64,000 nucleotides of DNA from an uncultured Erysipelotrichaceae bacterium (GCA_902766005.1 CACXCB010000101.1:1-64000); one strand, 5' to 3'; counted from the stretch's first letter, positions 33,287-41,350 are shown. Notes: generated by a model not told the origin, from the letters alone. Translations and numbers: made by a program.

Positions 33287-35761
33287 ATGGCTGAAATCAG
33301 AATTGCTTTAGCAGGTAACCCGAACAGTGGTAAAACGACATTGTTTAATGCCTTGACGGGCTCAAATCAGTTTGTCGGAAACTGGCCGGGCGTTACCGTT
33401 GAAAAGAAAGAGGGCAAACTAAAGAAACACGATGATGTTATCATCCAGGACCTGCCCGGTATCTATTCTCTTTCTCCGTACACTTTGGAAGAAGTTGTAT
33501 CCAGAAACTATCTTGTCAACAACCGTCCTGATGCAATCCTAAACATTGTTGACGGTACAAACCTGGAAAGAAACCTGTATCTGACAACACAGCTCACAGA
33601 GCTTGGTATTCCGGTTGTCATCGCCATCAACATGATGGATCTTGTCAGAAAGAATGGCGATTCAATCAATATTGCCGAATTGAGCAAACAGCTCGGCTGC
33701 AAGATCATTGAAATTTCCGCCCTTCGTGAAGAGGGTATCATGGATGCTGCCGAAGCAGCGATTGAAGCGGCAAGAAACGGCAAAACCATTCCGCAGCATA
33801 CATTCTCCGGTGTTGTTGAGCATGCCATTGCACACATTGAAGATGCATGTCTCTCAAATGTGCCGGAAGATCAGAAACGCTGGTATGCGATCAAGGTGTT
33901 CGAAAGAGATGACAAAGTCATGCCATCCCTGAATCTGAGTACAGAGCAGATGACACAGATCGAAACAGATATCCAGGCAGCTGAAAAAGAACTCGATGAT
34001 GATGCGGAATCCATTATCACTAATGAAAGATATATTTATATCGCAAACATCCTCAAAGGCATCTACCGCAAGAAGGGTGCAGGCGAGTTAAGCACATCCG
34101 ATAAGATCGATAATATCGTCACAAACAGATGGCTGGGTCTGCCGATCTTCGCATTGGTAATGTTCATTGTTTATTACGTCTCTATCCAGACTGTCGGTAC
34201 AATGGCTACCGACTGGGTGAATGACGGATTGTTCGGTGATGGCTGGTTCTGGTTTGGATCCGGCAGAGAAGCATTCGATGAGGACTCCGGAACATTTGCG
34301 GTTGCCGATGAAAGAGCTGCCCAGTATGAAGAAGTCGCTATCGATGCCGGTTATGCTGAGATGGTTGAAAATGAAGATGGCGAAGAAGAACTTGCTATTC
34401 TTGATGAAACAGCATTTGCTGGCATCACGCTGGATGAAGCAATTGTCCATGATGAAGAAGGTGAAATTGTCGATGAGGAAGTCATTGCCAATTATTCCTT
34501 TGCCGAATATGAAGCTGACCGTGCTATCGAAGAACCGGATCCTGCTGCATACGGACCATGGGCTGACGGTTTACCGGTTGTTGTAGATAATTTCCTGACA
34601 AATATCAATTGTGCTGACTGGCTGCAGAGCCTGATCCTTGACGGTATTATCGCCGGTGTAGGTGCAGTGCTTGGTTTCTTGCCACAGATGCTTGTATTGT
34701 TCTTCTTCTTGGCAATTCTGGAAAGCTGTGGATATATGGCACGTATTGCGTTTGTCATGGACCGTATCTTCCGCAGATTCGGTTTATCCGGAAAAAGCTT
34801 TATTCCGATGCTTGTCGGAACAGGCTGTGGCGTACCTGGTGTTATGGCATCAAGAACAATTGAGAATGAACGTGACAGAAGAATGACAGTTATGACAACT
34901 ACATTCGTGCCATGTGGTGCCAAGTTGCCGATTATCGCATTAATTGCAGGTTCCTTCTTTAATAAGAGCGGTCTTGTTGCGACATCCGCATATTTCCTCG
35001 GCGTTGGATCCATCATCGTATCCGGTATCATGTTGAAGAAGTTCAAGATGTTTGCAGGTGATCCGGCACCATTCGTTATGGAGCTTCCTGCATATCATAT
35101 GCCGACTGTTTCCAATATCCTGCATTCCATGTGGGAGCGTGGTTCTTCCTTCGTCAAGAAGGCAGGTTCCATCATTCTCCTGGCAACAATCTTCGTATGG
35201 TTCACTTCCAGCTATGGCTTTACAGCGGATGGCTTCGGTGCATGCGAGATGGATGAATCCATTCTGGCTACTTTCGGTAATGCAGTGAAATGGATCTTCA
35301 CACCTCTTGGATGGGGTGACTGGAAAGCTGCTGTTGCTACAGTAACAGGCTTAATCGCAAAAGAAAACGTTGTCGGTACAATGGGTGTCCTGTATGGTGC
35401 AGGCGAAGTTGCTGAAAACGGATGGGAAATCTTCGGTTCACTGAATGAGGCATTCGGCGGCAGTGCTGTTGCCGGCTATTCCTTCCTCGCATTCAACCTT
35501 CTGTGTGCTCCATGCTTTGCAGCGATCGGTGCGATCAGACGTGAGATGAACAGTGCTAAATGGACATGGTTTGCGATCGGCTACCAGTGTGGATGGGCTT
35601 ATGTCGTATCCATGATCATTTACCAGTTCGGTGCATTTGCTGAAGGCCACGGAAATATCCTCGGTGCAATCGTTGCAGCTGCATTGTGTGCCGGTATCCT
35701 TTATCTCTTATTCAGACCATATAAAGAATCTTATAAATTGGAAACAGCTGTACAGGGATAA
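33287..35761 (+). CDS. feoB: Ferrous iron transporter FeoB with an acidic extracytoplasmic insert
   Basis: An 824-residue Fe2+ permease. The N-terminal G domain has G1 GNPNSGKTTLFNALTG (9-24), G3 DLPGIYSLSPYTLEE and G4 NMMD; the guanine dissociation inhibitor helices follow, then the first membrane helix (about 284-302). Residues about 325-425 are an unusual Glu/Asp-rich, nearly lysine-free segment before the Gate region DGIIAGVGAVLGFLPQML and the CGVPGVMASRTIENERDRRMT motif. Most FeoB proteins lack this and are about 100 residues shorter. It would sit outside the membrane and may collect metal (inference). A terminator follows. Confidence 0.93.
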   Translation: MAEIRIALAGNPNSGKTTLFNALTGSNQFVGNWPGVTVEKKEGKLKKHDDVIIQDLPGIYSLSPYTLEEVVSRNYLVNNRPDAILNIVDGTNLERNLYLTTQLTELGIPVVIAINMMDLVRKNGDSINIAELSKQLGCKIIEISALREEGIMDAAEAAIEAARNGKTIPQHTFSGVVEHAIAHIEDACLSNVPEDQKRWYAIKVFERDDKVMPSLNLSTEQMTQIETDIQAAEKELDDDAESIITNERYIYIANILKGIYRKKGAGELSTSDKIDNIVTNRWLGLPIFALVMFIVYYVSIQTVGTMATDWVNDGLFGDGWFWFGSGREAFDEDSGTFAVADERAAQYEEVAIDAGYAEMVENEDGEEELAILDETAFAGITLDEAIVHDEEGEIVDEEVIANYSFAEYEADRAIEEPDPAAYGPWADGLPVVVDNFLTNINCADWLQSLILDGIIAGVGAVLGFLPQMLVLFFFLAILESCGYMARIAFVMDRIFRRFGLSGKSFIPMLVGTGCGVPGVMASRTIENERDRRMTVMTTTFVPCGAKLPIIALIAGSFFNKSGLVATSAYFLGVGSIIVSGIMLKKFKMFAGDPAPFVMELPAYHMPTVSNILHSMWERGSSFVKKAGSIILLATIFVWFTSSYGFTADGFGACEMDESILATFGNAVKWIFTPLGWGDWKAAVATVTGLIAKENVVGTMGVLYGAGEVAENGWEIFGSLNEAFGGSAVAGYSFLAFNLLCAPCFAAIGAIRREMNSAKWTWFAIGYQCGWAYVVSMIIYQFGAFAEGHGNILGAIVAAALCAGILYLLFRPYKESYKLETAVQG

Positions 35762-35777
35762 TTTGATTACAAAGCAT

Positions 35778-35808
35778 AAGGGTGCAGTGCAGACTGCACC
35801 CTTTATTT
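35778..35808 (+). terminator. Terminator/attenuator between feoB and the DtxR-like gene
   Basis: AAGGGTGCAGT-GCAG-ACTGCACCCTTT followed by ATTT; an 11-bp stem. Since no clear promoter separates it from the next gene, partial read-through may supply the regulator. Confidence 0.75.
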
Positions 35809-35824
35809 ACGCAGAAAGGAATGT

Positions 35825-36073
35825 ATGAGCAGGGAATTATCAAAAGCACAGATCAAATATCTTGTGGCCATGTATAAAATGGATCCCGAAGGGAAAGGGC
35901 TCCGCAGCATCTCCATATGCAGAGAACTGGATGTTTCAAGACCCAGTGCGCATGCGATGATTGAGAAACTGGATGATAAGGGATATGTCAAAAAAGAGTT
36001 TTATGGCATCGTTTATCTGACTAACAAGGGCGTTGCAGCAGGAAAATATTATATGGAGAAAAAAAGCGATTGA
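35825..36073 (+). CDS. Minimal DtxR-like winged-helix protein (FeoC-like position)
   Basis: An 82-residue protein consisting only of a winged helix: YLVAMYKM...LRSISICRELDVSRPSAHAMIEKLDDKGYVKKEFYGIVYLTNKGVAAGKYY. The order matches the DNA-binding domain of DtxR/IdeR/MntR repressors, but the dimerisation and metal-binding domain is absent. Placed right after feoB, it holds the position of FeoC in enterobacteria, yet lacks the FeoC cysteine cluster. It could bind the feo operators itself or act with a full-length metalloregulator elsewhere. AGAAAGGA site. Confidence 0.7.
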   Translation: MSRELSKAQIKYLVAMYKMDPEGKGLRSISICRELDVSRPSAHAMIEKLDDKGYVKKEFYGIVYLTNKGVAAGKYYMEKKSD

Positions 36074-36098
36074 CTTATATCGACTCCTTTAATAAAAT
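36070..36098 (+). promoter_or_regulatory. Promoter of rplM-rpsI
   Basis: TTGACT (36070-36075), 17 bases, TAAAAT (36093-36098). The -35 overlaps the stop codon of the DtxR-like gene. Confidence 0.75.
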
Positions 36099-36104
36099 AA
36101 TTGA

Positions 36105-36150
36105 TGGCACATTATGCCACAAATGTAGCCCCGGTAAATCTACATTATGG
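36105..36150 (+). ncRNA. Probable ribosomal protein L13 leader (autoregulatory)
   Basis: Two adjacent hairpins fill the short leader: GGCA-CATTA-TGCC (36106-36118) and AATGTAG-11-CTACATT (36122-36146), the second ending next to the GGAGG of rplM. Known L13 leaders in Bacillota are of similar size and place. L13 would bind its own mRNA and block its translation. Family match not verified. Confidence 0.5.
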
Positions 36151-36163
36151 AGGTAAATGAAAA

Positions 36164-36601
36164 ATGCGTCAAACAACGATGTTAAAACCTGCCGAAGTAA
36201 AACGTACATGGTACGTTGTGGATGGAACTGACCAGACGCTTGGTCGTCTCGCAAGCCAGGTCGCAGCTGTCCTCAGAGGCAAACACAAACCTACTTTTAC
36301 ACCTCACGTTGACTGTGGTGACTATGTCATCATCGTTAATGCTGACAAGATCAAAATCACCGGCGATCAGGATGAGAAGAAATTCTACTACAGCCATTCT
36401 GGATATCCGGGAGGATTGCGTGTAAGAAGTACAAAGGAAATGCGTGAAAAGTATACTGTTGAATGGGTTGAAAAAGCTGTTAAAGGTATGCTTCCACACA
36501 ACAAGCTGGGCGATGTAATGCGTAAGCATGTATTCGTCTATGTCGGTCCGGATCATCCACATGCTGCGCAGAAGCCAGTGAAGATGGAAATCAAGAAGTA
36601 A
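36164..36601 (+). CDS. rplM: 50S ribosomal protein L13
   Basis: A 145-residue large-subunit protein with the family core RTWYVVDGTDQTLGRLASQVAAVLRGKHKPTFTPHVDCGDYVIIVNA and the late motif KGMLPHNKLGDVMRKHVFVYVGPDHPH. It assembles early on 23S rRNA. GGAGGTAA lies upstream. Paired with rpsI, as in nearly all bacteria. Length is standard. Confidence 0.97.
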   Translation: MRQTTMLKPAEVKRTWYVVDGTDQTLGRLASQVAAVLRGKHKPTFTPHVDCGDYVIIVNADKIKITGDQDEKKFYYSHSGYPGGLRVRSTKEMREKYTVEWVEKAVKGMLPHNKLGDVMRKHVFVYVGPDHPHAAQKPVKMEIKK

Positions 36602-36614
36602 GGGGGAATAAGAT

Positions 36615-37019
36615 ATGCCAACAAGTAAGAAAAAGATTATGTATCTTGGAACAGGCCGTCGTAAAAGTTCGGTCGCGCGTGTCTTCATGACTCCGGGAAC
36701 TGGTGTTATCACAGTTAATGGACGTACACTGGAAGAGTATCTGCCACAGGCAACACTGCGCATGGTAGTCAACTCTCCGCTTGTACTCACTGAAACAAAA
36801 GATCAGTTTGACATTCAGATCAACGTCTATGGTGGTGGATTTACTGGACAGGCTGGCGCTATGCGTCACGGTATCTCCCGTGCACTGCTTGAAGCAAGCC
36901 CTGATTACAGACCGGTTTTGAAGAAGGCTGGTTTCCTGACACGTGACTCTCGTGTAAAAGAGAGAAAGAAGTACGGTTTGAAAGGTGCAAGAAGAGCACC
37001 GCAGTACTCAAAGCGTTAA
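36615..37019 (+). CDS. rpsI: 30S ribosomal protein S9
   Basis: A 134-residue small-subunit protein with [14 protein letters not shown] near the N-terminus, [21 protein letters not shown] in the middle and the basic tail ending [12 protein letters not shown], whose last residues reach the P-site tRNA. GGGGGA site 13 bases after rplM. A strong terminator follows. Confidence 0.97.
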   Translation: MPTSKKKIMYLGTGRRKSSVARVFMTPGTGVITVNGRTLEEYLPQATLRMVVNSPLVLTETKDQFDIQINVYGGGFTGQAGAMRHGISRALLEASPDYRPVLKKAGFLTRDSRVKERKKYGLKGARRAPQYSKR

Positions 37020-37051
37020 AAACTTTGTTTATTGGACAACACGTTGGAATG

Positions 37052-37084
37052 GTCTTTCCTTTATGGAAAGACTTTTTCTTTTTT
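37052..37084 (+). terminator. Terminator of rplM-rpsI
   Basis: GTCTTTCC-TTTAT-GGAAAGAC with a long T-rich tail. Confidence 0.9.
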
Positions 37085-37132
37085 TTGAAAAAAATGCATG
37101 TTTTTTCTCTATAAATATAATAGGAGGAAAAT

Positions 37133-37708
37133 ATGTTTCGGAAAATATGTGCAATATTCACGCAGGATCTGACGTACCTGCAAGAAAAGGAATTGGAAGA
37201 AGCTTTGTATCATGGCCTCAGTGATCGTCAGATAGCATTTTTAAGCAGACAGGGTTGGAATCATGAAAAGATGCATGAAGCCCGGTTGTGTCTACAGGAT
37301 GGTATTCCCATCAAACAGATCAAAAAGCTTATGAGACTGGAAACAGATGAGATCCGCACGAAGAGAAAACAGATAGAAAGAGGTGAGATTGTTGAATTGA
37401 AATCCTTCCGTTGGGAAACGTTGTCCATGTGCATGGTTTCTATTGGTGTGATCTGCTTACTGTTAAGCGGTTTTATACAGAGCCGCAACAAACCGTATTT
37501 GCATCTGAAGACGGATTCCGTTCAGCTGAAGAAAGGAGAGACATTTGATCCGATGTCATATGTAGAATCGTATTCTTCATCACACAGTCGGCTTTATCTG
37601 CCTGAAGCTGTGAATACGTCAAAGGAGGGTTCGTATATGGTTGTGTATAAGCTTGTTCACGGAAATCAGGAAATCATTGCATCCATGAAAATACAGGTAA
37701 CCGATTGA
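37133..37708 (+). CDS. Single-pass membrane protein with C-terminal Ig-like domain
   Basis: A 191-residue protein of unknown role. Residues 1-90 are cytoplasmic and charged, with helix-turn-helix-like repeats (LSDRQIAFLSRQGWNHEKMHEARLCLQDGIPIKQIKKLM). A membrane segment lies at about 100-118 (MCMVSIGVICLLLSGFI). The outer part, about 125-191, looks like a bacterial Ig-like (DUF5011-type) domain: VQLKKGETFDPMSYVESYSS...KEGSYMVVYKLVHGNQEI. TAGGAGGAA site. A signal-relay or wall-associated role can be imagined but is not shown. Confidence 0.55.
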   Translation: MFRKICAIFTQDLTYLQEKELEEALYHGLSDRQIAFLSRQGWNHEKMHEARLCLQDGIPIKQIKKLMRLETDEIRTKRKQIERGEIVELKSFRWETLSMCMVSIGVICLLLSGFIQSRNKPYLHLKTDSVQLKKGETFDPMSYVESYSSSHSRLYLPEAVNTSKEGSYMVVYKLVHGNQEIIASMKIQVTD

Positions 37709-37743
37709 CCATGAGGTTTTACATGCAGATACAATGAAGTCTA

Positions 37744-37776
37744 AAAAATCTTCATTCTCAGTAATGAAGATTTTTC
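37744..37776 (+). terminator. Terminator before tRNA-Leu
   Basis: Perfect 13-bp stem AAAAATCTTCATT-CTCAGT-AATGAAGATTTTT. Confidence 0.85.
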
Positions 37777-37802
37777 TTTCTTTTTCATATCGAATCTGCT
37801 AA

Positions 37803-37808
37803 TATAAT
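37803..37808 (+). promoter_or_regulatory. -10 box of tRNA-Leu
   Basis: TATAAT 9 bases before the tRNA 5' end. Confidence 0.5.
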
Positions 37809-37817
37809 AAAGCATTT

Positions 37818-37897
37818 GCGGATATGGCGGAACTGGCAGACGCGCCAGATTTAGGATCTGGTTCCTAGGAGTGCAGGTTCGATTCCTGTTATCCGCA
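37818..37897 (+). tRNA. tRNA-Leu (anticodon TAG)
   Basis: Acceptor GCGGATA pairs with TATCCGC, D arm GCGG...CGC, anticodon stem CCAGA/TCTGG with loop TTTAGGA (anticodon TAG), a short class II variable arm TTCCTAGGAGT, and T arm GCAGG-TTCGATT-CCTGT. The CCA end is not encoded. The 3' 48 bases, from the anticodon loop on, are repeated exactly at 41303-41350. Confidence 0.93.
37850..37897. repeat. Left attachment repeat (attL), within tRNA-Leu
   Basis: 48 bp, identical to 41303-41350; identity stops exactly at the base after the discriminator on one side and in the anticodon loop on the other. Confidence 0.8.
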
Positions 37898-37909
37898 CTG
37901 TTTATGTAC

Positions 37910-37957
37910 AAAAATGAGATCCGGACTTCTGAGTTAGGAGACTGGGATCTCATTTTT
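37910..37957. terminator. Bidirectional terminator at the left end of the cassette
   Basis: Perfect 13-bp inverted repeat AAAAATGAGATCC / GGATCTCATTTTT with an inner CTTCT/AGGAG pairing. It can end both tRNA-Leu and the oppositely oriented ABC operon. Confidence 0.8.
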
Positions 37958-37986
37958 ATGTGTCACGTATTCAAAATTGAATTCAC

Positions 37987-38658
37987 TTATTCTTTTCCGC
38001 CGATGATTCTTCCGTCTTCCATGACAATCATCCTGTCAGCACGATGTGCAAGCGTCTGATCATGTGTGCCAAACAATACAGTTGTCTTTGTTTTTCTGGC
38101 AGCGTCTTCAAACATGCGGAATACCGTTTCCGCATTTTTGCTGTCCAGGTTTCCGGTGGCTTCATCTGCCAGCACAATGCTGGGTTTCAGTATAAAAGCA
38201 CGGGCTATTGCGGCTCTTTGCTGCTGACCGCCGGAGCACTGCAAAGGATATTTATCCAGTATTCCTTCGATATCCAGAAGCCTGATCAGCCCCTCAAAAT
38301 ATGTCTGATCACATTCCGAATCTGCCAGGCGGCATGGAATCAGGATGTTATCGCGGATTGTATATTCATGAATGAGTTTGTAATCCTGCCATATAAAACC
38401 GATATTCCTGAGCCGGAAAGCACTTCTTTCTTCATCGTCTGAATTGATTTCCCGGCCGTTCAGTCTGATGATGCCGCTGTCCTGCATCTCCTGCAGACCA
38501 AGCAGTCTCAGCAAAGTGCTTTTGCCGCTTCCGCTCTTGCCTGTCAAAGCATTAACTGTACCTTCTTCAATGGAAAGTGTTATGTGATTCACTGCGTGTA
38601 CAGGTTCATTTTTTACTCCATAAGTTTTGCAGAGATCAGTCACTTCTATCATTTTCAT
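37987..38658 (-). CDS. ABC transporter ATP-binding protein (MacB/LolD type)
   Basis: A 223-residue ATPase with Walker A GKSGSGKST (about 39-47), Q-loop WQDYKL, signature CSGGQQQRAAIARA (about 140-153), Walker B IVLADEATGNLDS and switch His in FGTHDQTLAHRADR. The sequence type is that of ATPases working with FtsX-fold permeases (MacB, LolD, BceA group). It starts just after the permease stop, so both are made from one mRNA and form one transporter. No two-component system, as in Bce modules, is adjacent. Part of the tRNA-Leu cassette. Confidence 0.92.
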   Translation of the reverse strand: MKMIEVTDLCKTYGVKNEPVHAVNHITLSIEEGTVNALTGKSGSGKSTLLRLLGLQEMQDSGIIRLNGREINSDDEERSAFRLRNIGFIWQDYKLIHEYTIRDNILIPCRLADSECDQTYFEGLIRLLDIEGILDKYPLQCSGGQQQRAAIARAFILKPSIVLADEATGNLDSKNAETVFRMFEDAARKTKTTVLFGTHDQTLAHRADRMIVMEDGRIIGGKE

Positions 38659-38660
38659 GA

Positions 38661-40985
38661 TCAGCCCTCCAGATTTTCATACGGCTCCTTGCTGAGCCAT
38701 GCAGCATAAGCCGTTCTCTTCAGAATCATTACCGCACAGGCAACGCATACAGCAGTACCTGTAATCGGCAGCCATGCGTAATTCCATCGCACATTTACAA
38801 TCACATCACACTTCAGCATCTCAAATATTTTCAGTTTCGCTGGCCCATGATTCATATAACTGACAATGCCGCAATGCACTGCGATTGAAACAAGTGCACA
38901 GACTGCGATCACTCCTGCATCTCTTTTCAGATATGCATTCCGGAGCTTTGATGATGAAATACCCAATCCTCTTAATATACCGATTCTGTTTTTTTCAGTT
39001 TCGTTTTTCAGATTTTCCACATGAATCAGCAGGAGAATAGTTACTGCCGCTGTCAATGCACCGGCCAGAAGGATCAGCTGAGCATTGAATACCGACTGTT
39101 CATAAATCTGACTTACCAAAGCATAAGTATCACCTGAAAGTCTGCCGCCGCTTTCAACCGCAGCCGCGGAAATGGACCGTCTCACTGATTCAGGAGTATC
39201 GTCTTCCAGTCTGAGGTTTACTCTTGTCACCTCACCGCTATATTGAGGATTCTGTTTCCGGTAATAGTTTTCTGACACGATCAGCGTACCCGGCATGAGC
39301 AAGGTATTGTTTGTCAGCAGGGATTCCGGCTGAATCCGGCGGATCGTTTCCAGAATCATTGTCGGATGATCATCAATCTGCACTTCATGTCCGGCTTCAA
39401 GCGAAGTGATTTCTGAAATTGTATAGGAATAGTCATACATTCCGTTTTCCTGTTTCACATAACCGGGCAGATAAAACAGGATGCCGTCTCCGTTTACAAA
39501 TGCATTCTGCAATTCTTTATTCAGACCGTATGTTTTCCAGAGAGTCTCAGTTTCCCATTCGGGGATGACAGCCGCCTGCATGCCAACAACACCCTTCTCA
39601 TAGCGCATCAGGAATCCCGGCTGTTCCATTACGGCATTCAGTACCGGATCGTTCATTGTCTCTTCGGATGAAACACGATGAAATGACGGATCCAGATAAT
39701 ATGCAGCTGTTTCTGTCACATATGGAATCTCTTTCAGTTTTATCATGATTCCGCAGGACATTCCCTGATCTGCCTGTATATTCATCGCTGTATAAGGCCT
39801 GTTGATGTTGTATTTCAGCATCTGCCAGTCAGCTGCAGTGATTGAAGCGGATGCACTTAAGAACAGCAGTCCGATCAGAACAGCTTCTCTGATTTCCAAA
39901 GCAGAGGCGATTGTGAACCGTCTGCTCTTACGTACCGTCTTAGCAGTCTCACCTTTAATACTGGATGACTTCAGCTGCACATACAGGATCATATGCAGCA
40001 GAATCAGAACAGCAATGACAATCCCGTATACACCTGCCTTTATATGCAGATGCGCAGCGCAGCTGTATATGAATGTAACTATGAGCAATGCAAAGACCAT
40101 CGGAATATCCGCACATATCAAAATCAGTACATTCAGCATACCCCGGATTTTCACACGCGGTGCTCCCAGAAGGATGAGCGTTTTGACGGCACTGCGGATG
40201 CTTTTGCCATACAGATGATTCAGGAAAAAGATCAGAAGTATACAGACAATTGTAAATATTGCTCTGATTCCATACAGACCATAATCGGAGTCATATTGCT
40301 CAGGCCACGCATATTCATTAACAACCAGCATTTCTGATTCCCGGCCTCTGAACTGCATGAGCTGCTTCTCTGACATTCCGTATAAAAATGTCTGTATGTG
40401 GTCATCAGTAAATCTTCCGCATGTATCACTGCATATCACATCGATCAGCAGATTCCCTCCGGAAAACCAGTAACTGTCATAAGAAGGGAGAATTCCGGTG
40501 ATAACAAATGAATCTGTGTGAATCTCCTGACTGTCTTCTGCTTCTTTCCACTTCAGATCCACGCTTTGATCCACATCATATGTTTTTCCCAATGTATCCA
40601 GCATGGACAATGTCACGGCTATTTCATTATCTTTTTCAGGCAGTCTTCCTTCGATCAGAGAAATATTGTTTGACGCAAGAAAATCTGACGGCATTGTTCC
40701 AACTGCACCGATCACCTGCTCTTCGCCATTGACAGCAAGTGCTTTCCGGTGAAGCTGCCAGGATAATCCATAATCTGTCTTCCCCTCAAAATCAGCCACC
40801 TGCCAGTTTCCATACAGCTCCTTCAGCTTTTCAGAAGAGGCATTCTGCATCTGTATGATCTGAAAAGTCAGACAACAGAAAAAAGCCGTCAGAATAAACA
40901 CACCTGCCGAAAACAGAATGGACGGCTTACGATTCCCCTTCATCAATCTGAAAGAGAGTTTTAATATATTATTTCTTTTATTCAT
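38661..40985 (-). CDS. ABC transporter permease with two FtsX-type modules
   Basis: A 774-residue membrane protein with eight likely helices in two four-helix groups. Helix 1 (about 21-42) is followed by a large outside domain (45-230), then three helices (about 238-345); helix 5 (about 372) is followed by a second outside domain and three final helices containing the FtsX-like segment EKNRIGILRGLGISSSKLRNAYLKRD. This is a double MacB/LolC-like layout, suggesting mechanotransmission or export of a peptide or lipid rather than import. The ATG at 40985 has GAGGCG upstream; the 36 codons before it are leader. TATAAT on the minus strand near 41082 is the likely -10 box. Confidence 0.82.
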   Translation of the reverse strand: MNKRNNILKLSFRLMKGNRKPSILFSAGVFILTAFFCCLTFQIIQMQNASSEKLKELYGNWQVADFEGKTDYGLSWQLHRKALAVNGEEQVIGAVGTMPSDFLASNNISLIEGRLPEKDNEIAVTLSMLDTLGKTYDVDQSVDLKWKEAEDSQEIHTDSFVITGILPSYDSYWFSGGNLLIDVICSDTCGRFTDDHIQTFLYGMSEKQLMQFRGRESEMLVVNEYAWPEQYDSDYGLYGIRAIFTIVCILLIFFLNHLYGKSIRSAVKTLILLGAPRVKIRGMLNVLILICADIPMVFALLIVTFIYSCAAHLHIKAGVYGIVIAVLILLHMILYVQLKSSSIKGETAKTVRKSRRFTIASALEIREAVLIGLLFLSASASITAADWQMLKYNINRPYTAMNIQADQGMSCGIMIKLKEIPYVTETAAYYLDPSFHRVSSEETMNDPVLNAVMEQPGFLMRYEKGVVGMQAAVIPEWETETLWKTYGLNKELQNAFVNGDGILFYLPGYVKQENGMYDYSYTISEITSLEAGHEVQIDDHPTMILETIRRIQPESLLTNNTLLMPGTLIVSENYYRKQNPQYSGEVTRVNLRLEDDTPESVRRSISAAAVESGGRLSGDTYALVSQIYEQSVFNAQLILLAGALTAAVTILLLIHVENLKNETEKNRIGILRGLGISSSKLRNAYLKRDAGVIAVCALVSIAVHCGIVSYMNHGPAKLKIFEMLKCDVIVNVRWNYAWLPITGTAVCVACAVMILKRTAYAAWLSKEPYENLEG

Positions 40986-41172
40986 TGACTTGCGCCTCGT
41001 TTCCAGGAGCAAAACGTTATAACCTTGAAAAAAAAGCTGTTGAAGGATATTTGATTCGTTTCTGTTCTCAACTATATTATACTCCGTTAACATATTCTCT
41101 TATTATTATGTAAATGCAATTTAAAGGAATATTAAAATTTCTGAATGTAATAATTCATCAATGCAGTTATGC

Positions 41173-41178
41173 TATAAT
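41173..41178 (+). promoter_or_regulatory. Orphan extended -10 promoter in the cassette right end
   Basis: TGCTATAAT on the plus strand with no open reading frame of use before the terminator at 41357-41380. A transcript from about 41185 would be near 195 nt and end with the tRNA-Leu 3' half. Confidence 0.4.
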
Positions 41179-41292
41179 CTTACGTGTCGAAGCCAAAAAG
41201 ATCTTACGCGGTGTCAGCCGATGACATTACGAAAGATCAATCGTTACAGGCATTCATGATTCAAAAGATTATTTCAGGCACCGATCTTACGC
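41177..41292 (+). repeat. Three ATCTTACG direct repeats (possible recombinase arm sites)
   Basis: ATCTTACG occurs at 41177-41184, 41201-41208 and 41284-41291; the latter two extend to GATCTTACGC. They lie within 130 bases of the right attachment repeat. Confidence 0.5.
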
Positions 41293-41302
41293 ACTCCGGA
41301 GT

Positions 41303-41350
41303 TTTAGGATCTGGTTCCTAGGAGTGCAGGTTCGATTCCTGTTATCCGCA
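41303..41350. repeat. Right attachment repeat (attR), tRNA-Leu 3' half
   Basis: Exact copy of the last 48 bases of tRNA-Leu without a 5' half; not a functional tRNA gene. Confidence 0.8.

Larger units (their letters stand above)
37850..41350. mobile_element. Recombinase-less integrated cassette in tRNA-Leu
   Basis: A 3.45 kb segment bounded by a perfect 48-bp direct repeat (37850-37897 and 41303-41350) that equals the tRNA-Leu 3' part from the anticodon loop to the discriminator base. This is the footprint of tyrosine-recombinase integration into a tRNA gene: the tRNA is rebuilt on the left and a second att copy stays on the right, immediately followed by a terminator that suits the original tRNA gene. 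The cargo is only an ABC transporter ATPase and its permease. No integrase, excisionase, relaxase or phage gene is present, and both ends lie inside the window. Three ATCTTACG repeats near the right end could be recombinase arm sites. Confidence 0.75.

Noticed and set aside
36182-36790. 202-codon antisense ORF across rplM-rpsI
   Set aside because: Shadow of conserved ribosomal protein genes.
40986-41093. N-terminal extension of the ABC permease
   Set aside because: It covers the likely promoter and leader; the hydrophobic signal begins properly at 40985.
41041-41100. Hairpin attenuator in the permease leader
   Set aside because: CCTT and AAGG pair for only four bases; not a stable stem.
41303-41350. 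A second tRNA-Leu gene
   Set aside because: Only the 3' 48 bases are present; no acceptor 5' strand, D arm or 5' anticodon stem precedes them.
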